From: Halichondria panicea
Lineage: Eukaryota; Porifera; Demospongiae; Suberitida; Halichondriidae
NCBI RefSeq assembly: GCF_963675165.1
Contig: NC_087383.1
Coordinates: 3,998,979 to 4,062,978 of the forward strand
Direction of reading: 5' to 3'
Length of the DNA: 64,000 nucleotides
Part shown: positions 11,133 to 22,700 of the stretch, piece after piece
Layout of the letters: each line of letters opens with the position of its first letter
Position numbering within the stretch: the first letter of the stretch is position 1
Position numbers and translations under genes: made by a program
Notes under the pieces: generated by a model
What the model was told of the DNA's origin: nothing
Databases searched by the model: none
What the model saw: only the letters and a program-made list of their open reading frames with translations

Positions 11133-14100
11133 TCAATTGTCAAAACCGTATGAAAAACAATCAATCTCAGGTAGTCCATTTCTCTTCCTCTCTTTGTTAG
11201 CGTCCCTGAATACTGTCTCGATACAGGATCTTAGGCGGTTGGGTATCCACAATAGTGTCAGTTCAGAGCAGTGGGTGGTTAGATGTCTGGCAAGCGTCTT
11301 CATTCCATCTTCTGTTATTGAGGCATTACCATAAATGTATAGTGTTTCAATCTTGTTGATCAGTCCAGTTGATAGCTCCTTGATACTCTGATCAGTCAGT
11401 TCACAGGAACGCAAGTCCAATGTTCTGAGAGTCTTATTGACTGCAAGTCCAGCAGCAATGTGACGACAGCTAGTCACTGTGTTACCAGACAAATAAAGAT
11501 ATTCGAGGGAATTGTTTGTATTCAGAAGTTGATAGAGGGCAGCTCCATTGTCGTCTGATATTGTTAGTGAGCACCTGCGCAGGTCCAGGCTCTTTAATGA
11601 TGTGTTAGTTGACAAGGCCTCACAGAGTGTGCAAAGTCCACTGTTACCAATGGCATTATTAGACAAAACCAATTTAGATATTGAACTAGTGTTCTCGATA
11701 ATCTCAGCGATGTGTATCCCTGCTGTAGGAATATCATTATTAGAGTTGGGACACTTGGAGAGTCCTCGGGCCAGAAATTTGCAGCCTTGGTCACTAATAG
11801 AGCAAATTTCGAGGCTCAGTGTGAATCCATTACTGCTATTGGAACAAACTGATGCGAAATATCCAACAGAGAGGCAGTCAATAGCATTCATTGTAGTGTT
11901 ATGAAGATCTAGATTGTGACTAAGAAGATCAGCCACAAACACACACAGTCGCGAGTCTTCAGCTTCGTACAAACAATTGATGAGGGACAACAAAAGGGGC
12001 TTCGGCTCACCATGCTTCTTCTCTTTCTCAGTTTTGGCAATCTTTCTGACCAGATCAAAAACAGTGGCTGGAACTGGACACAAGAATCGAGGTAGCAAGC
12101 TGAGGATTGGTCGATTAGTTCTCAGTTTGGTGATACCAGCATAAAACTGGAAGACTGCACTGAATCGAGGATTACCAAACAGCTTCTGGAATACAGAAAT
12201 TTGTTGCTTGGGAGACATGAGAGAAATGTGGATTGCTGCTAGTAGCTCTTGAATAGACAAGTGGAGAAAGCAGTAGTAAACCAGATGACCATCGCTAATG
12301 ATACTGGGAACAGTTTGTAATAGTCCAACGTTTGAAATTTCCTTCGTAATGCGAAGAGCGACCAAATCATTGTCAGTAAATGTTGCTTTGTTGGCTTCAA
12401 TCCCATGATATGCAAGTTGACACATTTGTACGGTCTGCGTTCTGACTTCTGAAGGCAGTGAGTCTGGGGATGTGATGTCTCCCACTGGAGTGGTTTTCCC
12501 CAACTTCTCCTGGAGGTATCTCTTGAGAGAGCTTTGGACAAGTGATGTGAATATCCCGTGGTTGGATGTGGGGAGTGAGTGGTTATCAGAAAGGAAGCAA
12601 TTAACGACAATGGAAGCATTGAGGGGGAGGTAGCAGCTACCTTCTACCACTGGGTTCTCTCCAATTCTCTCCAGTAGAGTCTGCGCAGCTTGTGAGTCAC
12701 CATTCAGACACTCAGTAAAATACTGTTCTAGTTGATGTGGAGTGAACCCCAACACCTCCACCCTGGACGACACTAGTGGGTGGAGCTCAGCCGAAGATGA
12801 CGGTCGAGATGTTACAATCACAGCTGATTCGTGTAGGGCTCCTTTTTGTGACATGTCTAGTCGGATTAGTTTGTTGATGATTGAGTCTCTAGGGAGGTCA
12901 GAAGGAAGCTCGTCCCATCCGTCCAGCACCCACAGTACACCTTTGCCATACAGTGATTTTATTACTGCCTCTGTCTCGTTAGCAACGGCCGTATCGATGC
13001 AGGGAAGTATGTCAGAAATTGTTTTTGCTTCTCTGACAAGTGGATCTCTCAGTCTCACGAGGATTGCAATATCGAACTCTTGGAACAGTTTCCCCTTTGC
13101 CCACTCCTGACAAATGTGTAGAGCAAGGGTGCTCTTGCCAGAGCCAGGAGCTCCTTCAATCAACACAAAGTTTCGTCTATCCCCAATCTCAGAGAAAATG
13201 TTAGTCAAGTTAACAGGAGTTTTTAAAAGTAAAATGTCATCAATTTTCCCCGTAATTGTTAGTTTAACAAATTCATCATCGATTCTTCCTCTCTGTATTT
13301 CCTCCTTCTGAATCATGGCCAGTTTAAAAATTTTCTTTGTTGAGACAGGAGGCCATTGTGTGGCTGACGTGGATACTTGTATTCTGTAGCAACTTTGTAG
13401 GTAGTCCCTGTAAGAGGACAGCTTGTGGTTCAGCAGGACCCTCTCTCGGGAGGGGGGACACGAGGTGGTAGAGTCTGGGGAAACAAAACAATAGGTGAGT
13501 ACCATTTGTTGTGATAGTTAATAGAGAATTGTATGTGTAATAATAGCAATTAAGTTGACAGTCCCTTATTTGGTTGCAATCACTCCCACAACGTATGGTA
13601 CCACAATGACCACACTCTAACATGGCGACTCACATTTGTCAGACAAGTACTTGCACACTTGAACAGCAACGTCTCCTTTGAGCAGAGAGAGTATGATGAG
13701 TAGCAGAGCTTGGAAGGTGGCTTGTAGTTGGTTCTTGTTCTGCCAGTATTCTAGGGCAAGTTTCATTCCAGCTTGAGTGCGGTTTAGACGTGTTTTAGCC
13801 TTCACTTCACTGACGTCAGTTTTCTGTCCAGGTGACAGCTCCAGCTTTTCAAGATAGTCATCAGTGTTATCGAAACATGCTGCTAACTCGGGTAGATCTG
13901 GTTCCTTTATTTCTGTATTGAGCTGTTCATCAGTCAGTTTCAATTCTGTCTTCAGATCATCAATTGTGAGCTCTGAGGGAATTCACCATTAATAATTTTG
14001 TAGCAGTGAGTCAGTGGACTCTAATATCTGTCTATGCACGTCATATCAATAGTTGTTATACTATCAAAGGTGAAAGTGGTGTAGACCCATAGATGATATA

Positions 14101-14255
14101 GATATAGATCTAGTGCTGATGTCAGTATAGTAGAACCAAGATCTAGATCCCGAGCGAGCTAGATATAGGGGATGTGTCATGTGTAATTGTGTGTATTAAT
14201 CTAACTGAATCATTCAAGGACTTAGATTACCTTGATTTTGCTCTTTAGCGGCCAT
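11133..14255 (-). CDS. NLR innate immune receptor 1 (Death-NACHT-LRR)
   Basis: Three exons on the minus strand, 14255-14231, 13972-13634 and 13474-11133, total 2,706 bases and give 901 residues with every phase consistent. The start is MAAKEQNQ. Residues about 9-121 form a Death-fold domain (EKLELSPGQKTDVSEVKAKT). The NACHT ATPase follows, with Walker A GAPGSGKST near residue 229 and a Walker B-type LWVLDGWDEL near 300. The C-terminus carries about six leucine-rich repeats (SLKSLDLRRCSL and similar). This is the bona fide animal NLR architecture, acting in the cytoplasm as an oligomerising sensor that would recruit Death-domain adaptors. It closely resembles NLR2 at 57.4 kb but has two fewer LRR units. 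No disabling lesion is seen. A palindromic element ends 52 bp upstream of the start codon, so its promoter differs from that of NLR2. Confidence 0.9.
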
Positions 14256-14306
14256 TCCAACATGTACATCTAGTTTGTTTACTTGCCAGAGTTTGTTTAC
14301 TTGCTT

Positions 14307-14853
14307 GGCAGAGGAGGTACGACACGGTCACATGACCAGCCAAAAGGATTATGAATCTCATTAACTTGTGCATGAATATCATTCAAGACTGTGTACTTTG
14401 ATAGTGGATTTGGTTTGGCGTGTATCTTTCAAGAAATACACTTGATGTTTCTAAGATCAGGGTGGTTGATTGCTGGGCTTATACTGATGTGAAATAGCTT
14501 TTCAACCAGTTTCAACCACCACTTAGATTTTGAGATATTATTGTTTTTAGTGTAATTCTGTTTTAGAGTATTTAATAAGTATTTTGTGCCTGCATTCAGG
14601 ATAGGATCACTGCCAACATCTGAGCCTTGGTTCTTACAACAAATCTAATCTCTACTTGTAAAACTCTAGCTACTAGCCGGCCAGCAACAAATTCACTGAG
14701 TTTTATGCTCTCAACTTGTTTCTTTATGGCGCTTACTTGCCACCAGTTGAATGTCGTCATTGGAATGCATTTTTAATGACTTCTTTGTCTTTCTTGCCTC
14801 AATCAAGACATACCAGCCACGTGAGCTTAACCGCGTGTCGTACCTCCTCTGCC
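14307..14853. mobile_element. Non-autonomous inverted-repeat element with TTGCTT flanks
   Basis: The ends are ggcagaggaggtacgacac (14307) and gtcgtacctcctctgcc (to 14853), reverse complements of each other. The hexamer ttgctt flanks the element on both sides (14301-14306 and 14854-14859), consistent with a target-site duplication. After the right flank the same terminal motif starts again (14860-14876), so 14837-14876 is a perfect 17-bp-arm hairpin. The interior is non-coding. It sits in the NLR1 promoter region. Confidence 0.65.
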
Positions 14854-14879
14854 TTGCTTGGCAGAGGAGGTACGACATA

Positions 14880-15451
14880 GGTTGACCTTTTTGCTAATGA
14901 GTTACTCCCGTATTGCATTCCTGCAGCATGACAGGATGTCACGCCCACATTTACCTAGAGGAGGTGTGGCCTTGTGTCATAATTAAATTTTTATCATCAA
15001 GTTTCACGGAGGAATTGTGAGTGTACGGAGAAAGAAGAGAATATACGGAAGCACAACACCAAAACTTGCTCTCCTAGCTAGCTAAAAGACTACAAACGAT
15101 CATAGTACTCTACAGTAGTTATAAATAATGCCTAGCTATATCCTGTGACATAAGAAAATGAATAGCATAGTCATTGTTGAAGAAATAAGCTATTAACTTA
15201 CAGTGTAAGAGTTTGTTGTGCTTTCTATGGCTCCTGTGTTAATGTAACACTTATAGTAGATACTAAGATTGATAAACTAGTAGAAAATGCCTCTTGGAGA
15301 GACTCCAGAAGAGATAAACACAAAGAACAGTAAAATAGCGCTGACAGTGCATAAAATACCTGCTGAGTCAACACAAATATCATGTGGGCGTGACATCCTG
15401 TCATGCTGCAGGAATGCAATACGGGAGTAACTCATTAGCAAAAGGTCAACC
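14880..15451. mobile_element. Second palindromic element with about 70-bp inverted ends
   Basis: The segment from ggttgacctttttgctaatg to acgcccaca (14880-14949) is the reverse complement of 15383-15451, with one T/A length difference. The interior of about 430 bp has no convincing gene. No clear target duplication is visible, so the element could also be a simple inverted duplication. Confidence 0.6.
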
Positions 15452-16089
15452 CAGTTGTTCCGCCAAGATTCCGGAAGTACTATATAAGTACACAAATTTA
15501 TTTGTAACGGAAGTTCAACTTCCGCTATCAAAATGAAGCTAATACTAAAAGTAATTAAATATTCACACACTTATATTCTACAAAGTATTGTACATACACT
15601 CACGAACGAGCTCAGGCACGTAGAACTGTTCCTAGTCTACATGCATACACGAAAATAGTTGTTAAGCTTTTATAAGTTTGGCTCCACGAGCTCAAATAGC
15701 ACTCTATGTCATATGATAGTACTCCTCTAGAACAAGTGACAAAAAATTTTGCTAACAAAGTGAAGCTACGTGATGGGTATCAACAAAATTTGTAAGCTTT
15801 GAGCATTACTTTGCAAAAACATTTTGCTTGTACCCAGCTTTGAAGCAAAAATTATGAGCTTGCAAAACTTGACCACAATTTCCATGTCAAACCACATGGA
15901 GTCCCACAAGATGGAGTGCACCACACGTACACAGACTATGGCACATCATAGACATTCCAGGTTTGTTGTCACACAATAATGATATAAAAAATTAATGTAA
16001 AATAGTGTCTAGCTAGTAAGCGAAAAACTAGAAGGCAGCTTTCTTTTGGGGAAGTCAGTGACAGTGTTGCAGACAACGGAGTATGTGAG
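15452..16089. other. Non-coding spacer
   Basis: No gene is supported. At 15731-15751 it holds a 21-bp sequence (acaagtgacaaaaaatttt core) that recurs in the same orientation at 17296-17316, on the other side of the CXC-domain pseudogene. Confidence 0.5.
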
Positions 16090-17195
16090 TTGTGCCATGG
16101 CGTCAGTGGGAATATGAGTAGTCCAAGCAACTGGCGAAGTGAGCCAGCACGTACCCTTGCAGCCTCCTTGAACATTGATTTCACTCGTCAGGTTTGTCCT
16201 AAATGTAGAAAAGATATAACACGCTGTTTAGGGGATGATACATACGCACCACGATGGGACAAACCTAACAAAAAAAGCATATGTAGTGTATTGGAATGTA
16301 CAGATGCTATACTAGCGTCACTCAGTAAACCCAAAGATCTCATAGAAGATGCATTTCGACGCGCTAAAGTGGATGTGACTACATATCCTTTTTTAGCAAA
16401 ATAGGAAAAACAACATTTTTACGATATTTTTACCAGAACGCTAAGTTTATATCTTCAGGATTGGAAAGCTCGACCCCAGGCACCCTAGCAAATGTAAGAC
16501 TTTCAAATCAAGAGTACGAATTGGGTTTTTTAGCATTTGTAGGTCTGGTGGGAACAGCTTACTTTAAACAACATGCAACAGGATTTGACACTAACTCACC
16601 AGCTACATATTACCATTCATTGTCTGAACAAAATTTAACAGTTAAAGAACAACACTCTATTTGGCTAGACAATATAAGGCAAAATATCTGGGACAGGGTC
16701 AAATTTGAAAACGAGATGATACCATCTGATGATGCACTTTTGCTTCATTGGAAGTGATCGTGTTGGGTTCTACACATGTGGCAACAATCTGATCAACCCA
16801 TTATGACATTAGAGCCATTAGAAAACTACGGTTGGAGTATCACAGACAATGAGCTCACCATTAAATGGGATACTGCCACCAACGTACAGGCTGTCCGTGA
16901 TCGAGTCGACTCACTCCTTAAAGGATGCAAGTGTTCGACAGGTTGTTTGACTGGACGGTGTGGCTGCAAGAAAAGGGGGAAGCATTGTTCAATTGGCTGT
17001 GAGTGTTTAAATTGTGGTAATAACATAGCAGGGTCAAAACAGAAGGAAACTCACATTATATCTCTGGAAGAAGATGTGGAGGCAGGCAGATTGACAGACA
17101 GAGAAGGGGAAGACATCGTCGACTGGGTGTTCGGACAAAATACAGGGAGTGACAGTCAAACCAGTCAGTCTGAATCAGAGCCTGAGTTAGACTAA
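16090..17195 (+). pseudogene. CXC (tesmin/TSO1-like) domain transposon protein with nonsense codon
   Basis: Three successive segments (16090-16404, 16461-16757, 16776-17195) read as one protein. The first has a CPKCRKDI zinc-knuckle-like motif and the second has SPATYYHS. The third has the clear cysteine-rich CXC core GCKCSTGCLTGRCGCKKRGK and CECLNCGN before an acidic tail. The same combination, ending 'YGW...VRDRV.SLLKGCKC', is common in multicopy proteins of cnidarians and fish that I regard as transposon-derived. LLHWK is followed by TGA (16755-16757), then SCWVLHMW in the same frame. A C-to-T change of a CGA arginine codon, the usual methylated-CpG decay, explains the stop. The TAG at 16402-16404 is a second break unless a short intron is spliced here. 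CXC domains bind DNA in the known TSO1/tesmin proteins; here that is inference. Confidence 0.6.
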
Positions 17196-17207
17196 GATTA
17201 AATTGTT

Positions 17208-17468
17208 ATGTTTAAGATATTGTTTGTTATGCTTAAAATATTGTTTATGTTTTTACTTGTACTCAAATTATGTGTGGCTTTACTAGGCATGCTAAAACAA
17301 GTGACAAAAAATTTTGGTAACAACGAATCTGTTCCTTACTTAGCATACACTGTAGCTAAAGGCTTGTACAACAGCTACCAGCTAAAACTGGCTTGTACTC
17401 GCTCACCGTTATTCCATAAGCGCCGTCTCAGTAAAAATTCCAGGGGGGCTGGTGGTAGCTTTTTGTAA
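17208..17468 (+). CDS. Hypothetical 86-residue ORF after the CXC pseudogene
   Basis: The ORF starts 12 bases after the stop of the CXC-domain reading frame. It encodes a hydrophobic N-terminus (MFKILFVMLKILFMFLLVLK) that could be one membrane segment or signal anchor, then a basic C-terminus ending RGAGGSFL. I do not recognise it. It may be the tail of the same mobile element or a chance ORF. Confidence 0.25.
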   Translation: MFKILFVMLKILFMFLLVLKLCVALLGMLKQVTKNFGNNESVPYLAYTVAKGLYNSYQLKLACTRSPLFHKRRLSKNSRGAGGSFL

Positions 17469-17790
17469 CAAAAACAGTGCAACCTCTTTCAAAAATAAGA
17501 GGCATGGCATTATTTAAGGCTTGGTGGTTGCTACAACACCTATGCAGCCAGTATCAGACGTTATAGCTTGAGTTATAGGACTGTATCTTCAGCTATTGCC
17601 ACTAACCTACACACTATCAAGCGGAGCTTCTTTGTGATTTTTGTTGCTGTTGATGACGTCACGGTTGCAAATATATTCACGTGAGCTGTCAGATGGCGGA
17701 GCAACTGCAGCTCTACTGTAAAAACCTCTGCTCTCACGTTACGTTTACAGCTTGGTCTACTATCAATCAAGACACAGAACTAGATCTAAC

Positions 17791-17979
17791 TATGGCGACG
17801 TGCTTCTGCTGCCCCAAACCTCGCTACAAACGGCTGGTTGATGGGCTCTTCCCAGAGGACCCTCAAACACCCACACCTGTGTCTGCTAATATGGACAAGC
17901 TGCTCTTCTTTGCTTAAACCTCCCCTGACCATCTGGACAATATTGGAGAGTACCTCGCTCTGAGACTGCGTCGGAGCCT
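17791..17979 (+). pseudogene. First exon of an EFR3-like gene, with in-frame stop
   Basis: The sequence begins MATCFCC and continues PRYKRLVDGLFPEDP, MDKLLFFA and SPDHLDNIGEYLALRLRR. This is the well-conserved N-terminus of EFR3, the palmitoylated plasma-membrane scaffold that holds the PI4KIIIalpha-TTC7 complex. The N-terminal cysteine cluster that is palmitoylated in known EFR3 proteins is present. A TAA at 915-917 of the 17-kb block (17915-17917) interrupts the frame between LLFFA and TSPD; a single change from TTA would produce it. A donor-like gtaaag follows the exon at 17980, but no further EFR3 exon is found downstream, where a transposon ORF begins. The most likely reading is a truncated 5' fragment. 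The preceding 17469-17790 bases contain only possible promoter sequence. Confidence 0.65.
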
Positions 17980-18316
17980 GTAAAGAGAGAGAAACGGGTT
18001 AGACGACTATTTCAGAGACGTACCTGTACAATGTCGACATGTCATGTATAGCTAGGGGAAAGTTATCGACCATCCCCATATCTACCGAGGGGTCTGACAC
18101 TCTTTTAAATCTTGTACACCCTTCGCCTAAATCTTTGGTAAATCTCTTTAAATCTTGGGTAAATCTCAATCTTTATCTGACCTATGAACCTTCTCCATGA
18201 AGAACCTTGCATCGAGGTGCATGCACTATCTGCATGCACTATCTCTATTACATTATTGTGCATCACTTTATAATTATATTCGCTATACAAAGACTGTACT
18301 GAGTGACTGAATCAAG

Positions 18317-19236
18317 GTGAGCCATGATCAAACAGCGATTACTGATTTCTTCTTTGTCATTGATGAGATTGACAGATTGACAAATGATAATAAGAAGCTA
18401 CATGATACCAGTGACTCTCAATCTACTCTGCAGTCATGTACTCCCATTCTACGACAGACTGTGGCAAATGCTGAAAGGAATGTATCTAGGTTACCACATG
18501 GTATAGGAGACACTCAGAAATATTGAAGAAGTTTGCAACTTCTCTGTTTATATATGCGGGTTCCTTAGCATATGACTTCCTCCAGAAAAACCTTTCCAAA
18601 GTTATGCCTTCTCTGCGAAGTGTACAGCGAATTGTTCACTCAGAATACAAGACTATCAATGAAGGTCAATTTCGTTTCGATGAACTTGCTGAATACATTG
18701 ATCTTCACAATGCACCGAGATTGATATCTGTAGGAGAAGATGCCACAAGAGTCATTTCAAGAATTGAATATGACCATGAAACTGACAGGTGCGTTGGTTT
18801 TGTACTACCTCTTAATGATTCTGGTCTACCTGAAGTTGACTCATTTCTAGCTGTTTCGTTTGAAGCAATTGAAAAAATGTTTAGCAAACACAAAATGGTA
18901 AAGTACGCTTACGTGTATATGGCTAAACCTCTAGCACTTGGTGTGCCTGCATTCTGCTTGGCATGTTTTGGTAGCGATAACTTGTTTACGACACCTACCA
19001 CAATGACTTGGTGGCAACATATTATAACAGAATGTCACAAAAGGAGTATTGTAGTGCTAAGTTTTGGCTCAGACGGCGATTCTCGTCTCTTATCTGGTAT
19101 GCAGATATGTGCAGGCCTACATGTGAGTGACTCTAGATACAAGGAAGAGATTAAACTGATTCCTAAGTATCTCTGGACAAGTATGCTGATTACAATTATT
19201 ATGTTCCGTGTTTGTTCCAGTGTTTGTATGGAATAA
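18317..19236 (+). pseudogene. Transposon-type ORF, frameshifted
   Basis: The frames 18317-18526 and 18523-19236 are the two parts of one protein. The first ends RLPHG and the second resumes LKKFATSLFIYAGSLAYDFL, with a one-base shift between about 18503 and 18520. The longer part carries PSLRSVQRIVHSEY, APRLISVGEDATRVISRIEYD and VVLSFGSDGDSRLLSGM. Acidic residues in hydrophobic strands (VGEDATR, FGSDGDSR) suggest an RNase-H-like transposase core. I recall such proteins only as uncharacterised multicopy genes in cnidarians and sponges. It truncates before a typical full length and lies just upstream of the first visible NBAS exon. Function is unknown; I infer a transposon remnant. Confidence 0.45.
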
Positions 19237-19767
19237 TTAGATATGAATTAAGACACTGCATGTGTACATTATTAATTGGGTACAAAACAAGCCGAATCCC
19301 GATCATCCGAAACCTCGATTTTCTGGAAGAATTATTCGGATGATATTCATGTAGCAAACAATTACTTACACATGTGCATTAAAGTGCCCACATGGTTGGA
19401 AAGCTATAGCGTTGCTGATCCTATAGAAGCAACTACTAGTAGTCCATGTAGCTTAATTGCTACTTTGTTACGTCTATACTAAACATAATTTTATATAGCA
19501 AATAACGTACTGCATTACGTGTAGGACTATAAGAGCTTTGGACATTGTTTTTTGATTTTGTATGCAGAGGCTCTTGAATTAATGGATGGGTGTGGCTCAA
19601 TCTGGTGTCCGAATATTTTAGCCATTGGGATGAGGGTGCATGGGGGCATCAGTATTCGGATAATTGCATGAGGCTCAACTGTAATTGTGTATTAGGCTAC
19701 ATTTTGTGGCTTGCTTCTGTTTTCTGTTTGTGAGGTTATTAAGCTAATACTTACCTTTTCTTGTTAG
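19237..19767. other. Non-coding stretch before the first NBAS exon
   Basis: No gene is supported. It contains cattcggat/atccgaat-type motifs near 19290-19345 and 19660, which look like decayed inverted-repeat element ends. Confidence 0.4.
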
Positions 19768-22700
19768 GTGGATTGTGCTCTACAGTTGATTGAGTTTGGT
19801 ATGGAGAAGGGAGTTAAGGTGTGTGCATATGTATGCCAATTCTGTGCATATATCTAATTATAATAGAGGTCATTTTTCTGTGTTTACATCATACCATGAT
19901 AATAAGCAACGTTTCAGAGCTTAGCTTCAGAGCTACAGCTCTAAACTTGTGTGTTGATAATTGCTATATATTTAACAAAAGCATCACAAACAAGAATTCC
20001 TGACAAGTGTATAACTTAAAACCCTACAGTTTATTCTTGTTCTAGCAAGTTTTATCATGTTCTATACTATCAAGTTCTAACAGCATGTACAATGTACTAG
20101 GTATACCCATTCAGCATGTATAGTCTAACCATTAAGTTGCACCTCCTCACCATTACAGAATCTTGATCTCCTCCATCATCATCTTCAAACCTTATACACC
20201 CTGGTGTACAAGGTGGGACCATAATTATGCCAATAATACTCTTTTGTTCTCAAACTATACTAGTGGTACACATCAAGGTTATTTTGTGTGCAGTGTAATG
20301 CTGACAGTCGACTGACCTTGACTAGACTACAAGCTATGAGCAACTTGGAGGTTCTCACTCTAATGTTGAATGAGGTAATTTGGCAGCCAAGTGGGTACTA
20401 TGAATATGCCATGATTGTCCAATGTGGGCGGGAGCATTGATTCGTTGTTAACCATGCATACTGTACGTAACTTTATATCTCTCCTTGCAGCCATCGGGTC
20501 CTGAATTTGTAAAAATATTCACCGAGTGTGTGAATCCATTTCTCTCTCGTCTCTCATCTCTCCATCCTGGGGTGGGGGAGCAGCTGCTAACAGATTTTCT
20601 CGTGCAGCTGGCAAAGGTATGGTGATCTCGTTCCGCTATTATAGTGTAAACTGATGTTTTAAAGGGAGGGTGACACGAAAAAATCAACTTTTTATTTTTG
20701 CATAAATGTGTTCTGTTTGGGACCCAGATGCATGTTATAAAGATTGAAATATTTTAATTAATTATTGATGAAGTTACAGAAGGTTTAGTGGGGCAGATTT
20801 AGCATCCTGTCTAATGGACTTCCTGTTGTGGTTGAATGTGGGCGCGGCTACTACGTGATGTCATAAAAGGAACAGTAGTGTAGCAACTATGAGTTCAAGC
20901 AGTGATGACAGTGGTAGTTCTAGTGTTCTAAGCCTCTCTTGTTCAGTGTCTTCTGTTGAAAGTGATGTGTCAGAAGTTTCAGAACATGGAAGTAATCAAG
21001 AAACAATTGAGCCCTACAGATTTGAGCCTGAAGAGAGTGACACACCATTAGACACTGAAGAGACAGAACCAGGAGGAGCGGAAGACAGTGATGATGATGA
21101 TGATGACTCTGAAGGTGAAGAGAGACTCCTCAACAGAGATTGGTATGCATGTGCTTCATACAAAAACGCACATAAACAAGCATGTAATCTATTCAGGTGT
21201 CAGTGTGGAAACTGTGTTATAATGCCAACGGGAAGAGAGTGTGTATGTTGCTGTGAAGTGGAAAGTGTCGTAGAGAAGAAGGAAGAAAATCATACTGATA
21301 TAAGTTGCATAACTGACCATGAAGGATTCACACCGGTGTGCCTCGATGTGTGGGTACTTCAAACAGCATACTCTAACTATAGATATCGTTATGGTGATCC
21401 TGAAGAGAAGCACATCCATGAGTAAGTGTTACTGTGTATATAATTATAAGCCATGAAATAATATTATTTTCTTCGTACAATGTAGGCGTTACCGTTTCAT
21501 TGCTTATCGGCAACTTGCTGGTTGGTGTTGGGGATGGCTTGGTCGGAAAATGAGGGTAGTACTACCAAGCTGCGCTGTAAACCGAATCAGGACAAGTTTC
21601 CCTTCTGCTAACTATGCTGGATTTAAGTATCCACAAGTGTCAAATTCAACAACATAAATATAAATTGTCATACGTACATGAAAAATGTGAGCAAATATAT
21701 ACTTAATGGTCAGGGGTGATGAATCTGCTTTGGTGCTGAGCAATGGCAATCGATTTTTCTGGTTTTACAAAATCGCTACTTAGGCTGGTAGGTATCAGTG
21801 AAGATCCAGTAGAGGATGATGCACCACCGTTGTCAGAACACAGTGACAATGTTTCCTTCACTAATTCATCGATGTATCCTATAAAAGAACATGCATATAT
21901 ACATCATTATTCTGGCATATATACGTGTCCCACCATATGTTGGATTTTCAACAACTTTTCGGACTATGTAGCCACCCTTCTTATATTTGGGAAACACGAT
22001 GTCATACCTCTCCTCGCCCCTTTTGGTCACAGCCTGCTTTCGATTGGCATTCTCATTAAAATGTAGTGCTGCTACCTGCAACCTGTATATATATAATAAG
22101 ATAGGTAATTAGGCAAAGATAAACCATGTAAACAATTGTATGGCTAACCTGCAGTGCATTCCTTGGTACGAAAATGCGGTTGACTTAGGGGCAAAGTGTA
22201 TGACCACACTATGGAACGCTTCGAGTGAAGATTTTTGATACATAGGTGAAAGTTTAGCTACATCTTTACACACTCTAGGATTTGTCAGCAGAGGCGATAG
22301 TTTTTCACTGGCTTTAGTGTCTGTATATAGCATGTACCACAATTATAATAGATATGTATACTGCCAAACATTTATTACAGTATCACTTACGTCTTTTAAA
22401 CCACTTTTTGTTTCTTTTTCGTCCAACAAGCCTGTGATGACTACACTTTCGAAAGAGTTGTCCATGTCCAGAGTGCTTGGTTATCTAATGATAACCATTT
22501 GGCTACCATTACATCTCCTTTGCAATCGGGGGTGGATGCAACACACCAATACATGTGGTTGGTAATGCTTTGTTCCCATTTGCCCACAAGCTCACAATCT
22601 TTTGTTTTGGCTAAGGCTTTCAACTTTTTACGAAGCCCTGCATAATATGTAATGATATAATTATAGCATTTATCTAACTATACCATAATTATTTACCTTT

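Noticed and set aside
12742..13110. Plus-strand frames inside the NLR genes (also 59176-59544)
   Set aside because: Antisense shadows of the NACHT exon; the two loci share them only because the NLR genes are duplicates.
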